From IMG/VR virus record IMGVR_UViG_3300009503_000027, positions 1-64,000 of that record: a DNA stretch of 64,000 nucleotides; one strand, given 5' to 3'. The notes beneath the pieces are model-generated. The model worked only from the letters and a program-made list of their open reading frames with translations, was not told where the DNA came from and did no database searches. Within the stretch, counting starts at the first letter, position 1, and each line of letters starts with the position of its first letter. This stretch comes from a virus. Position numbers and translations under genes: made by a program. Of the stretch, positions 1-6,281 are shown one piece after another.

Positions 1-260
1 CGGCCGCATGGCGGCCCCATGGCGGCCCCATGGGCGGCCGCATGGCGGCCCCATGGGCGGCCGCATGGCGGCCCCATGGGCGGCCGCATGGCGGCCCCAT
101 GGGCGGCCCCATGGGCGGCCGCATGGCGGCCCCATGGCGGCCCCATGGGCGGCCGCATGGCGGCCCCATGGGCGGCCGCATGGCGGCCCCATGGGCGGCC
201 CCATGGGCGGCCGCATGGCGGCCCCATGGGCGGCCGCATGGCGGCCCCATGGGCGGCCGC
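1..260. repeat. GC-rich tandem repeat of 11-12 bp units
   Basis: About 22 head-to-tail units alternate between two forms, GGCGGCCCCAT and GGGCGGCCGCAT, and the array runs off the left edge of the window. Each unit carries overlapping palindromes (GGCGGCCGC, CCATGG) and an ATG, so all frames stay open and give Met-Ala-Ala-Pro-Trp-like repeats. I treat those reading frames as by-products. The composition is far above that of the phage genes. Confidence 0.9.
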
Positions 261-330
261 CATAACAGCTGCCACAGTTGCCAATGGACGCAAAGACGAA
301 CTTCCGTTCGCACTGCAGTCGGCGGGCACG

Positions 331-362
331 AAAAAAGGGCGGCCACCCGGCCGCCCTTTTTT
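331..362. terminator. Bidirectional intrinsic terminator
   Basis: A perfect 14-bp inverted repeat (A6-GGGCGGCC, loop ACCC, GGCCGCCC-T6) gives a strong GC stem with a U-tract in both directions. It sits just after the stop of the minus-strand gene at 369-740 and also closes transcription from the repeat side. Confidence 0.9.
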
Positions 363-368
363 CGGACA

Positions 369-740
369 CTACGCGGCGGAATCGGCCTCGGCGAACGGCA
401 GATCCTGGGCCGCCTCGATGACCGCGGCGGCGATTTCACGCCCCACGGCCGCCAGCTCCGCGGCGGCCGGGTCATCGCTGCCGTTGAGCGCCAACGCGAG
501 ACACAGCACGCCAACCCCGGCGGCTTGCGACATCGGGAGCGGCCTAATGCCGAGGACATTCTCCGCACCGCCTTCCACTTCCACCAGCCCGTGCTTGCGC
601 AGGACATCGACCACGACATGTTGCGCGTACTCGCCGAGCGTTCGTGGCGCTCGGCCAGGGTACAGAATGCCCATGAATACCCTGGCCGGCGCCCGGCGCG
701 CGGGAGACGAGGCGGGCCTCCGCGAGACAATCCGAATCAT
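369..740 (-). CDS. Hypothetical protein, 123 aa
   Basis: No family recognised. The start ATG at 740 has a textbook GGAGGT Shine-Dalgarno 7 nt upstream, and the stop runs straight into the intrinsic terminator at 331-362, so this is very likely a real monocistronic gene. The product begins with a basic Arg/Pro-rich stretch, then an Ala-rich mixed alpha/beta segment (about residues 35-110) ending in acidic residues. It has no membrane segment and no obvious catalytic motif. Its GC is much higher than the phage genes to the right. It is divergent from the small gene at 1131, with palindromes between them. Confidence 0.75.
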   Translation of the reverse strand: MIRIVSRRPASSPARRAPARVFMGILYPGRAPRTLGEYAQHVVVDVLRKHGLVEVEGGAENVLGIRPLPMSQAAGVGVLCLALALNGSDDPAAAELAAVGREIAAAVIEAAQDLPFAEADSAA

Positions 741-769
741 TTAGCATACCTCCTTTTTGAAGGTTCGCA

Positions 770-786
770 ACCGATATCGGTATACC
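770..786. promoter_or_regulatory. Overlapping palindromes upstream of the 369-740 gene
   Basis: ACCGATATCGGT (770-781) is a perfect 12-bp palindrome overlapping a second one, GGTATACC (779-786). The pair lies about 30-45 bp upstream of the minus-strand start at 740, where an operator would be expected. No clear -35/-10 pair was identified for that gene. Confidence 0.45.
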
Positions 787-880
787 CATCCCCGCGCGGC
801 GTTAAACCCGCGGCGGGAAAATTTTTCCTGCCGTTCCCGCCATGCCCGCCAGCACGCCGGCCATGCGTTCCGCATGCGTA

Positions 881-896
881 ATGAACGATCGTTCAT
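881..896. promoter_or_regulatory. Perfect 16-bp palindrome, operator candidate
   Basis: ATGAACGATCGTTCAT is a perfect palindrome of the TGAACG-n-CGTTCA type often bound by TetR-family dimers. It lies in the divergent intergenic region. A related half-site pair lies at 952-965, and a stem-loop with 8-bp arms (910-917 with 923-930) lies between them. Confidence 0.55.
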
Positions 897-951
897 GCCA
901 ATGCCCGCGAAGCCTTGCGCCACAAGGCTTCCCGCGTTCTGCGGCTCTGAA

Positions 952-965
952 TGAACGTCCGTTCA
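952..965. promoter_or_regulatory. Second TGAACG/CGTTCA operator-like site
   Basis: TGAACG-TC-CGTTCA repeats the half-sites of the 881-896 palindrome 71 bp downstream (start to start). Two matching sites upstream of a strong promoter at 1038 suggest one dimeric repressor binding twice. No regulator gene is seen nearby. Confidence 0.5.
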
Positions 966-1037
966 GCGCGTTACGTTCGCGCGGGCAGGTAACACGACGC
1001 GGGCAGAAAAATTCCCAAAAAAAATTTCTGGAACCTA

Positions 1038-1066
1038 TTGACACGCGCGCGCGTCTGTGCTATTGT
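1038..1066 (+). promoter_or_regulatory. Strong sigma70-type promoter
   Basis: Consensus TTGACA (1038-1043), a 17-bp spacer made mostly of alternating CG, then TATTGT (1061-1066). It reads into the small gene at 1131. Confidence 0.8.
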
Positions 1067-1067
1067 G

Positions 1068-1099
1068 AGGATGACGCCGGCAAAGGATGACGCCGGCAA
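1068..1099 (+). repeat. Perfect tandem 16-bp duplication in a leader
   Basis: AGGATGACGCCGGCAA occurs twice head to tail, beginning at the predicted transcription start of the 1038 promoter and lying in the 5' leader of the 1131 gene. Confidence 0.85.
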
Positions 1100-1130
1100 C
1101 CCCTTAGAAAGAAGGAGGAAGAAGGAGGAG

Positions 1131-1304
1131 ATGACACGACAGCGCGCGGTGCTGGCATTGCTCTGGGTCGCGCGGCGGCTCATACCGCCGCGCGCCCGCG
1201 GCGGTTGGGCGCTGATTGGCCTCCTGCTGCAGGAATGCCTTGCCGCGGTTGACAGCCTGGGCGCGGAATGTGAGCAACGGCGGCACGCCCGCAGGCAAGG
1301 GTAG
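1131..1304 (+). CDS. Small basic hypothetical protein, 57 aa
   Basis: The ATG at 1131 follows two purine-rich GAAGGAGGA blocks, an unusually strong ribosome-binding region, about 60 nt after the consensus promoter at 1038. The product starts and ends Arg-rich, with a short hydrophobic helix (about residues 26-34) too short to be a confident membrane span. No family recognised. A GC-rich hairpin at 1328 follows the stop. Promoter, leader, SD and hairpin together argue for a real gene. Confidence 0.6.
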   Translation: MTRQRAVLALLWVARRLIPPRARGGWALIGLLLQECLAAVDSLGAECEQRRHARRQG

Positions 1305-1327
1305 CTCTTTCCCCAACGCAATCCCAG

Positions 1328-1359
1328 GAAGGCCGGCGTGTAGACGCCGGCCTTCGCGT
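1328..1359 (+). terminator. GC-rich hairpin after the 57-aa gene
   Basis: A 12-bp perfect stem (1328-1339 with 1344-1355), loop GTAG, followed by GCGTTTT. The U-tract is short, so termination efficiency is uncertain. Confidence 0.6.
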
Positions 1360-1489
1360 TTTGCGCGTCTGCATGGCGTCTACACGTGCTACGGGCGTCT
1401 ACACGCGTCTACCGGCGGCAATCCTATCCCCATTATGCCTGTTCGTGGGCAATCCCATCACCATATATCCCTAAACGCCGTTCCCCATG

Positions 1490-1632
1490 GCGCCGGCGGC
1501 ATTCCCTTCCCAATGCCATATCCCCAAACCCATACCCTAACTCATTCCCATCCCCGTTCCCAATCCCCCCCCCAATCCCCATTCCCCCCAACCCTATTCC
1601 CCCCAATCCCCATTCCCCCCAACCCTATAGAC
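1490..1632. other. C-rich low-complexity noncoding stretch
   Basis: The plus strand is almost purely C/T/A, with imperfect CCCCATTCCC and CCCCAACCC repeats and hardly any G. Upstream (1370-1420) GCGTCTACAC-like blocks recur. I see no supported gene between 1305 and 2336. The strand bias is the opposite of that at 1805-2200, so the two blocks could in part pair with each other. Confidence 0.7.
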
Positions 1633-1804
1633 GTATCTACATCTCACGGGCGGTGTCCATGATTCTGCCTGTGTAGAGCGCGCTCGCAACACCTATTACC
1701 GGCAGGACTCGCCGCGCGCTTCCCCGCAATGGCCTGAATCCCCACGGATCCGCCTGAATCGCCACGGAAAGTTCCGATGTGCCGTGCGTACTGGTCGGCG
1801 GCCC

Positions 1805-2200
1805 TGCCGCGCCTTTAATAGATGGGTATGGGGGGCAACGCGCGCGCGGGTGGGAGGCTGGGGATGCGTGGGGAATAACGCGCGGGCGGGCGGGAGGAGA
1901 CAGGTGTGGGGAGCGCGGGTGTGTGGGGGACAACGCGGCGTGGGCGTGGGGAGCGGCGTGGGCGCGGGCGGGGGATGTGAGGCGCGCGGGTGTAGGAGGG
2001 GGCGTGAGGCGGGTGTGGGGGGGGGATTGGGGGTGGTAAGGAGGAGAGAGGGGAGGGGATTGCCACCGAATTTTGGGCAGTGGGGGATGGGTGAGGGGAT
2101 GGGATGGGAATGATTGGATATAGGGATTAGGTGGGTGAGGAGTACGCCGGGGAGGGGAGGTAGGGTTCTAGGGTGAAGGGGGGGATGGGGAAGGGATAGG
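1805..2200. other. G-rich low-complexity noncoding stretch
   Basis: The plus strand carries many runs of three or more G. Three degenerate copies of a module reading G4-6, then AACGCG, then GGG-rich spacers start near 1829, 1871 and 1925. Many potential G-quadruplex tracts are present. Open frames here have biased composition and no convincing starts, so I call it noncoding. Confidence 0.65.
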
Positions 2201-2336
2201 GATGCCGCCGTGTATGTATGGGGAATGCCACCGGCCTGGGGGAAGGAAATTTCTGCACGAGGTGTAAACGCGGGCGCCGGTGGGTATCATAGTCCCAGGA
2301 AGGGGCGATGCCCCCAAGACATAGGAGGCGGTTGGC

Positions 2337-2492
2337 ATGAAATTCTATCGGTACAGGGTCGGAGAGAGCCGCATCACGGTCTCGCTACCAATGGAGGCTG
2401 GGTTGGCCGAAGACATATCCCGGAGCCTAGTCCTGCCGGAGGATGAGAAGCTGGTTCCGGTACCGGCGTGGACCGGGCCTGGGGGGTTCTAG
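2337..2492 (+). CDS. Small hypothetical protein, 51 aa
   Basis: ATG at 2337 with AGGAGG at 2323-2328 (8 nt spacing). The predicted peptide begins MKFYRYRVGESRI and has a balanced composition unlike the surrounding low-complexity DNA: a short beta-like N-terminus, an acidic middle and a Pro/Gly-rich end. No family recognised. It is followed 15 nt later by another small ORF with its own weak SD, suggesting a two-gene unit. Confidence 0.55.
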   Translation: MKFYRYRVGESRITVSLPMEAGLAEDISRSLVLPEDEKLVPVPAWTGPGGF

Positions 2493-2507
2493 GTCATAGG
2501 TGATGAC

Positions 2508-2618
2508 ATGGTCACCGCCTATGACGTCGAGCAGGGGAGTATCCACATCCTCTGGCAGGAGCCGATCTGGGCGGACGCGGAGATAGTGCGTGCCGTACGG
2601 CAGGCGGCGCAGGAGTAG
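2508..2618 (+). CDS. Small hypothetical protein, 36 aa
   Basis: ATG at 2508 behind AGGTGA (2496-2501), 15 nt after the preceding gene. The peptide begins MVTAYDVEQG and ends in an Ala/Arg/Gln helix. It ends before a hairpin at 2664-2698. Short and unrecognised; real mainly by its SD, coding-like composition and position. Confidence 0.4.
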   Translation: MVTAYDVEQGSIHILWQEPIWADAEIVRAVRQAAQE

Positions 2619-2930
2619 GCCTGCTCTTTTGCGGCCACTAGCTGTTCCGCTGCCGCGCGAAAGACAGGCAGCCGGTGGGCAATCCGCCGCCTGCCTGTTG
2701 TCATTACGCGTCAGCGTTCCGCGCCCTGATGAACAAGGGATTGAGACACGCCGTGAAGCGTAGGCGCGTCTATGGGGTTGGGTATGGTTAGGGAATGCCG
2801 CCAGGCGCGTGTAATAGGCGTGGGTATGCCGCCGCGGGGGTGTTTGGTAGGGGTTGGAGGGTTATGAAGGTGGTTGCGGGCTTCTTCTGGCTGGTGGGGA
2901 GGGCTGCTTCCGGTGTCGGGGTCTGCCGGT
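2619..2930. other. Intergenic region with one hairpin
   Basis: It contains an imperfect hairpin (ACAGGCAG at 2664-2671 pairing with CTGCCTGT at 2691-2698, with CGG/CCG inside) that could terminate the 2337-2618 unit. It then turns G-rich again up to the end of the minus-strand protease gene. This is also where composition shifts toward that of the phage genes. No att-like duplication or integrase gene is visible here. Confidence 0.55.
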
Positions 2931-3704
2931 TTATATTCGTGTTCCTTTGGGCATGAGGGAGTGGAGGGGGTAGAGGAGTGGGAGGGGGCTTGCTTCCACG
3001 ACGGGGTGTGGGGAGCCGAGGCGGCGGAGGGCCCGTTTGAGCCAGTCGGCAGTTTTGAAGGCTAGGCCGAGGCGCCGGCGGCCGATATCGCGGAGGAGGG
3101 TAGCGAGGGCCCAGGTACCTTGCAGGAGAGAACCTTGGATATAGTTAGAGAACCATGCTTGGGCATTTTCCGGGGCGGTAGCTACGGAGATGATGGTAGA
3201 GGGTGGCAGGATTCTCCATTCAGCGGTACCGAGTTGTGGGGAGTCGTGGAGGATATGGGTAGGGGGGATACGATCGGAGAGCCAGCCGGCGGCGTGGCAG
3301 GCATCTATTATGACGAGGGTAGTATATCTATGCCCCCAGCGGGGGGCGAAGGCGTTCCAGAGGTCGTCATCGGTGAACCAGGTACTTGTGTCTTGGGTAT
3401 CCGTATCATAGGTGAGGAGGGCTTCGTCGTAGTGGTCGGGTTCATCTTGGTTGGTGTCCCAGAGTTGGAGGCCGTGGCCGAGCCAGACCCAGACGATGGG
3501 GCCGTCATAGGAGACAAGTTTAGCGAGTTTACGTTTGAGTTGGGGGGTAGTGATGTTGAGGGTAGGGGGTTGGACTTGCCACCCGATGGCCTGGAAGGCT
3601 TCATTCCAGAGGCGGGCAGAATTCTCCACGGGGACCGGGGTGAGGTGAAGGTCGCGTGGTTCGGCGGGCAGGGCGCAGCCGGTGACCAGGGTACGTACTT
3701 TCAT
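2931..3704 (-). CDS. Metacaspase-like protease (peptidase C14 family)
   Basis: A 257-aa cysteine protease of the caspase-hemoglobinase fold, predicted to cleave after basic or acidic residues (metacaspases usually prefer Arg/Lys). The signature is clear. A hydrophobic strand ends in W-L-G-H77-G, giving the catalytic His. The acidic loop YDTDTQDTSTWFTDDDL (residues 99-115) matches the family's conserved substrate-pocket region. VIIDACHAAG gives the catalytic Cys136 in D-A-C-H-x-x-G. A later ISVATAPENAQAW segment matches the strand after the active site. No signal peptide. It is the second gene of a minus-strand unit after a secreted 3D-domain protein, divergent from the lysis genes. It is a minimal single-domain enzyme with no fused partner. 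Family call is firm; role unknown. Confidence 0.85.
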   Translation of the reverse strand: MKVRTLVTGCALPAEPRDLHLTPVPVENSARLWNEAFQAIGWQVQPPTLNITTPQLKRKLAKLVSYDGPIVWVWLGHGLQLWDTNQDEPDHYDEALLTYDTDTQDTSTWFTDDDLWNAFAPRWGHRYTTLVIIDACHAAGWLSDRIPPTHILHDSPQLGTAEWRILPPSTIISVATAPENAQAWFSNYIQGSLLQGTWALATLLRDIGRRRLGLAFKTADWLKRALRRLGSPHPVVEASPLPLLYPLHSLMPKGTRI

Positions 3705-3752
3705 GTAGCATCACCATGCAGGATTGTAGCATATGATATAGGGATTGCCAAC

Positions 3753-4223
3753 TTACCTGGGTATGATAGCGGCCTGTGTGAGTTTCCAGCCATCGAGGCC
3801 TTGCTGGCGGGCTTGCCTCTTCGAGGGCATCCAGATATCCACCCAAAGGGCGTTATAGCGGGCAGCCTTGCGGTCGTTAGAGGGGGCTCCGCGGTCACGG
3901 ATACGCCGGAGGCCAGTTAGGGGTGTCCAGATACACCAGCCTTGGGGGATACGGTTAGCGCTTGCCGCATCGGGGCCCAGGGGCTGCCCGTGGCAATCTA
4001 CCCGTCCGCTACGGCCCTCCGAAGGATAGTAGGTGGTGAGGACAACGCGGTGTATGGGGGCAAGGTGCATTTGTATGCCTTTCTTGTAGGCTTGTTCTTG
4101 CCACGGCTGGAGGGGGCCATAAGCCCCGGCAAGGGCCTTATTAGCAACCTGGAGGAACGTATTGTCCCCGGCGGGGCCGCCGAAAAAACAAAAGGCTACC
4201 ATCAAGCAGATAGCTTGCTGCAT
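3753..4223 (-). CDS. Secreted 3D-domain cell-wall protein
   Basis: 156 aa, start ATG 4223 with AGGAGGGA upstream. Residues 1-19 form a hydrophobic signal-peptide-like segment. The C-terminal half fits the 3D (Asp-Asp-Asp) double-psi beta-barrel found in RlpA/MltA-type lytic transglycosylases and spore-germination proteins: three acidic positions at Asp110 (DRG), Asp117 (ND) and Asp129 (LWVDIW), with the conserved TTYYPSEG entry strand at 63-70. It probably binds or cleaves peptidoglycan outside the membrane. It is first in the unit with the metacaspase (48 nt gap) and divergent from holin and amidase genes, consistent with a role in wall degradation or modification. Confidence 0.7.
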   Translation of the reverse strand: MQQAICLMVAFCFFGGPAGDNTFLQVANKALAGAYGPLQPWQEQAYKKGIQMHLAPIHRVVLTTYYPSEGRSGRVDCHGQPLGPDAASANRIPQGWCIWTPLTGLRRIRDRGAPSNDRKAARYNALWVDIWMPSKRQARQQGLDGWKLTQAAIIPR

Positions 4224-4248
4224 AACTGGGTTCCCTCCTATCAGAGAT

Positions 4249-4297
4249 ATTATATCATGATTGCGTGCTTGTCAAACAAGGGGGCATGTGTTATATT
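4249..4297. promoter_or_regulatory. Overlapping divergent promoters
   Basis: Plus strand: TTGTCA (4269-4274), 17-bp spacer, TATATT (4292-4297), toward the lysis/virion operon. Minus strand: TTGACA (4275-4270), 15-bp spacer, TATAAT (4254-4249), toward the 3D-domain and metacaspase genes. The two -35 boxes share five bases, so RNA polymerase could occupy only one at a time. Confidence 0.7.
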
Positions 4298-4327
4298 GAG
4301 GCCACTCTGATAGGCAGGTGATGAGAG

Positions 4328-4630
4328 ATGTTAGAGGCTTCTGGGGGCATGGTTGCTGCCGTGGCGGCGGTTGTCTGGCTTCTCATGGATATACAGAAGA
4401 AGGCCGAGAAGCGTGACTGGGAAGGTTTGCTGAAGCAGGTGGAGGTAGTGGCCGTGAGTATTATTTGTTGTGTAGCTTGTTGTGTGGATGTCTTAGGTGG
4501 GGGGACGGTGGCAGGGAAAGTTTTGACAGGCTTAGTGATTGCCGCCGTGAGTACGGGGTATCATAAAGTTGCAAGCACCGCGATAGCAGTACGTGATGCC
4601 AATATGGGAGACGCGCCTAACGAGCGCTGA
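4328..4630 (+). CDS. Holin-like small membrane protein
   Basis: 100 aa, ATG 4328 with AGGTGATG upstream. Hydrophobic segments at about residues 7-20, 38-56 and 61-80 with a charged loop (KKAEKRDWEG) and a hydrophilic tail. It is the first gene after the plus-strand promoter, and its stop overlaps the start of the endolysin (TGATG). Size, topology and position immediately before an amidase are those of a class I/II phage holin, which forms the membrane lesion that releases the endolysin. It could also be an unrelated membrane protein. Confidence 0.6.
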   Translation: MLEASGGMVAAVAAVVWLLMDIQKKAEKRDWEGLLKQVEVVAVSIICCVACCVDVLGGGTVAGKVLTGLVIAAVSTGYHKVASTAIAVRDANMGDAPNER

Positions 4631-5346
4631 TGACCATGATAGGACGTCAAGTAACTCTCGAAGGCTTAGAAGAGCATCTCCGGGGCCTCCGGGGACGGTT
4701 CCTGGAAGGTCATACCGTCACCGAGCTTATCCTGCACCATACGTGGTCGCCAACGGCGGCCCAGTACAAAGGCCTGGATACCTGGGAAGCCATCCGGGCA
4801 TATCATATGAGGGAGCGTGGCTGGCGGGACATCGGCTACCATTTAGGTATCGGGCCGAAAGAGGAGGGTGTCTGGCTCTTGCGGCCGATGACGATGATTG
4901 GGGGCCACTGCACGGGCCATAACAGCAAAAGCATCGGTATCGCCATGGTGGGCAACTTCGACAAGGAAGATCCGGAGTTATGTCTGCCCCAGGCGGTGAG
5001 GGTGCTGGCGGTTTGTTGCCGTGTCTTAGGCTTAGGGCCAGAGGATATCTACTTCCATCGGGACTTTGCCAACAAGACGTGCCCGGGGACGAAAATCAGC
5101 CGCGCGGATGTCCGGGCCTCGGTGGAGCAACTCCTAAAAACAGCGCCCAGTACGCCAAAGAAGCCCGGGAAGCTGCAAGTTGTCCGCGTGATTGATGATA
5201 ACCGTACTGAGGCGATACCATGTAACCCGAAGGTGGAAGGGGATGTTGTCCGGTGTGACCTACGGGCCTTGGCCGAGGCCCTGGGTTACGTAGTCACCGA
5301 TCATATTAAGGATCAGGGAATAGTCTATATCAGTCGGCGGGGGTGA
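4630..5346 (+). CDS. N-acetylmuramoyl-L-alanine amidase endolysin
   Basis: 238 aa. Residues 30-165 are an Amidase_2/PGRP domain that cuts the amide bond between MurNAc and L-Ala in peptidoglycan. It shows LILHHTWS (His36/37), the GYHLGIGP strand, the SIGIAMVGNFD strand, and FHRD...TCPG with His143 and Cys151 as zinc ligands. Residues 185-238 look like a copper-amine-oxidase-N-type or other small beta domain, perhaps wall-binding. No signal peptide, so it would depend on the adjacent holin-like protein. Confidence 0.9.
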   Translation: MTMIGRQVTLEGLEEHLRGLRGRFLEGHTVTELILHHTWSPTAAQYKGLDTWEAIRAYHMRERGWRDIGYHLGIGPKEEGVWLLRPMTMIGGHCTGHNSKSIGIAMVGNFDKEDPELCLPQAVRVLAVCCRVLGLGPEDIYFHRDFANKTCPGTKISRADVRASVEQLLKTAPSTPKKPGKLQVVRVIDDNRTEAIPCNPKVEGDVVRCDLRALAEALGYVVTDHIKDQGIVYISRRG

Positions 5347-5353
5347 GCATCCA

Positions 5354-5545
5354 ATGGGATTCGTGCCTAACTTCTTGGAGAATGTACTGAAGCCCGTCTT
5401 AGAGGAGATGGGCGCATACAAGATAGTGAGCCAGCACTGGAAGGCAGTGAAAGCAACGCTTGAGGAGCGTTATGGGAAGTTATCTGCCCGCGAAGAGCAG
5501 ATTGCCCGTACCGCCTGCGAACGCCTAATAGAGCATATTGTGTGA
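5354..5545 (+). CDS. Hypothetical helical protein, 63 aa
   Basis: It begins 8 nt after the amidase and ends overlapping the next gene. Almost entirely alpha-helical by composition, with amphipathic stretches and alternating Lys/Glu. No membrane span and no recognised family. Co-transcription with lysis genes is likely; function unknown. Confidence 0.6.
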   Translation: MGFVPNFLENVLKPVLEEMGAYKIVSQHWKAVKATLEERYGKLSAREEQIARTACERLIEHIV

Positions 5546-5850
5546 TAACGATGAACCGTGCTGAGGTAATGGCCCATCTGCGGGCCAGCACGATACCACG
5601 GGAGTATCATGAGTTTATTGCCGCCCAGGTAGAAGACGGCGACTATACCCTTGAAGATCTGCTACGTATCGCCGCAAGGCGCCTAATCGCATTGTGGGCA
5701 CTCTCTGATACTGAAGATGGGGCATTAGAGCGTCTTCTACGGATTGCCTTGCAGCAGGAGATGATTTTCTGGCACTTTCTATATAAGCTAGGCAAGCGCT
5801 TGGAGGTTGCCAATGAAATGGGAAATAGTGAGCATCCGGCGCCTGGATGA
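5542..5850 (+). CDS. Hypothetical protein, 102 aa
   Basis: GTG at 5542 overlaps the preceding stop (GTGTGATA); ATG at 5551 is an alternative. Neither has a clear SD, so translational coupling is likely. Helical, Leu/Ala/Arg-rich, with a semi-hydrophobic C-terminal helix (MIFWHFLYKLGK). No recognised domain. Confidence 0.6.
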   Translation: MITMNRAEVMAHLRASTIPREYHEFIAAQVEDGDYTLEDLLRIAARRLIALWALSDTEDGALERLLRIALQQEMIFWHFLYKLGKRLEVANEMGNSEHPAPG

Positions 5851-6016
5851 TGGCTCCCTCGAAGTCGAGCTGGTGCAGAGGGCGGTGGTAGTCTTGCCGC
5901 CAGCGGAATGGGCCGTGCAGCGTGGCAAGAGGGTACAGCGGCGGCCGGTGGAGGAGATCATGCAGAACATCCGCCAGCGGCTAAAGGGGGCGAAGCCCAG
6001 TGGCCAACCTAAGTAA
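5813..6016 (+). CDS. Hypothetical protein, 67 aa
   Basis: I chose ATG 5813 because GGAGG (5802-5806) is 6 nt upstream; an in-frame TTG at 5807 is too close. It overlaps the preceding gene by 38 nt in another frame. Beta-rich first half (WEIVSIRRLDDGSLEVEL), basic C-terminus. No family recognised. Confidence 0.55.
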   Translation: MKWEIVSIRRLDDGSLEVELVQRAVVVLPPAEWAVQRGKRVQRRPVEEIMQNIRQRLKGAKPSGQPK

Positions 6017-6281
6017 TCTTAGCTCCGATCTGCGCCTTGACCTGCAGGGCCTGGAAGTACCCGACGGCCTCGGCGAAGTTGCCCGGGTACGTAAGGCTGG
6101 CTTTATCCGGCTGGATGGGATGATGGAGGTGCGCTTTGAGTGGCATGGGCTGCAGCATACCGTTGTAGTTCCCGCAGATGCCTCTGCCGCGGCCGTGGGC
6201 CAAGCCATCCGTGAGTTCATAGGGCGTGTCGCTCTTGACTTTGCCATCTCTGAGCTCGTCGGGATGGAGGTAGAAGCCTGA
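6000..6281 (+). CDS. Hypothetical protein, 93 aa
   Basis: GTG start at 6000, overlapping the previous gene by 17 nt; its stop overlaps the next ATG (TGATGG). Mixed alpha/beta with a clear beta strand pair (IRLDGMMEVRFEWHG, HTVVVPADAS) and an Ala-rich helix. Its position immediately before the tail spike gene suggests a spike attachment or chaperone role, but the sequence does not prove it. Confidence 0.6.
   Translation: MANLSNLSSDLRLDLQGLEVPDGLGEVARVRKAGFIRLDGMMEVRFEWHGLQHTVVVPADASAAAVGQAIREFIGRVALDFAISELVGMEVEA

Noticed and set aside
19-881. Long plus-strand frames through the left repeat
   Set aside because: They are made of Met-Ala-Ala-Pro-Trp repeats with no SD and cross a strong terminator at 331-362.
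2619-2930. Left prophage boundary (attL) at the GC transition
   Set aside because: Composition changes here, but I found no repeat of the tmRNA fragment, no tRNA and no integrase, so a boundary cannot be supported.
2864-2956. 30-codon hydrophobic peptide on the plus strand
   Set aside because: Overlaps the protease 3' end, has no clear SD and lies in G-rich low-complexity DNA.
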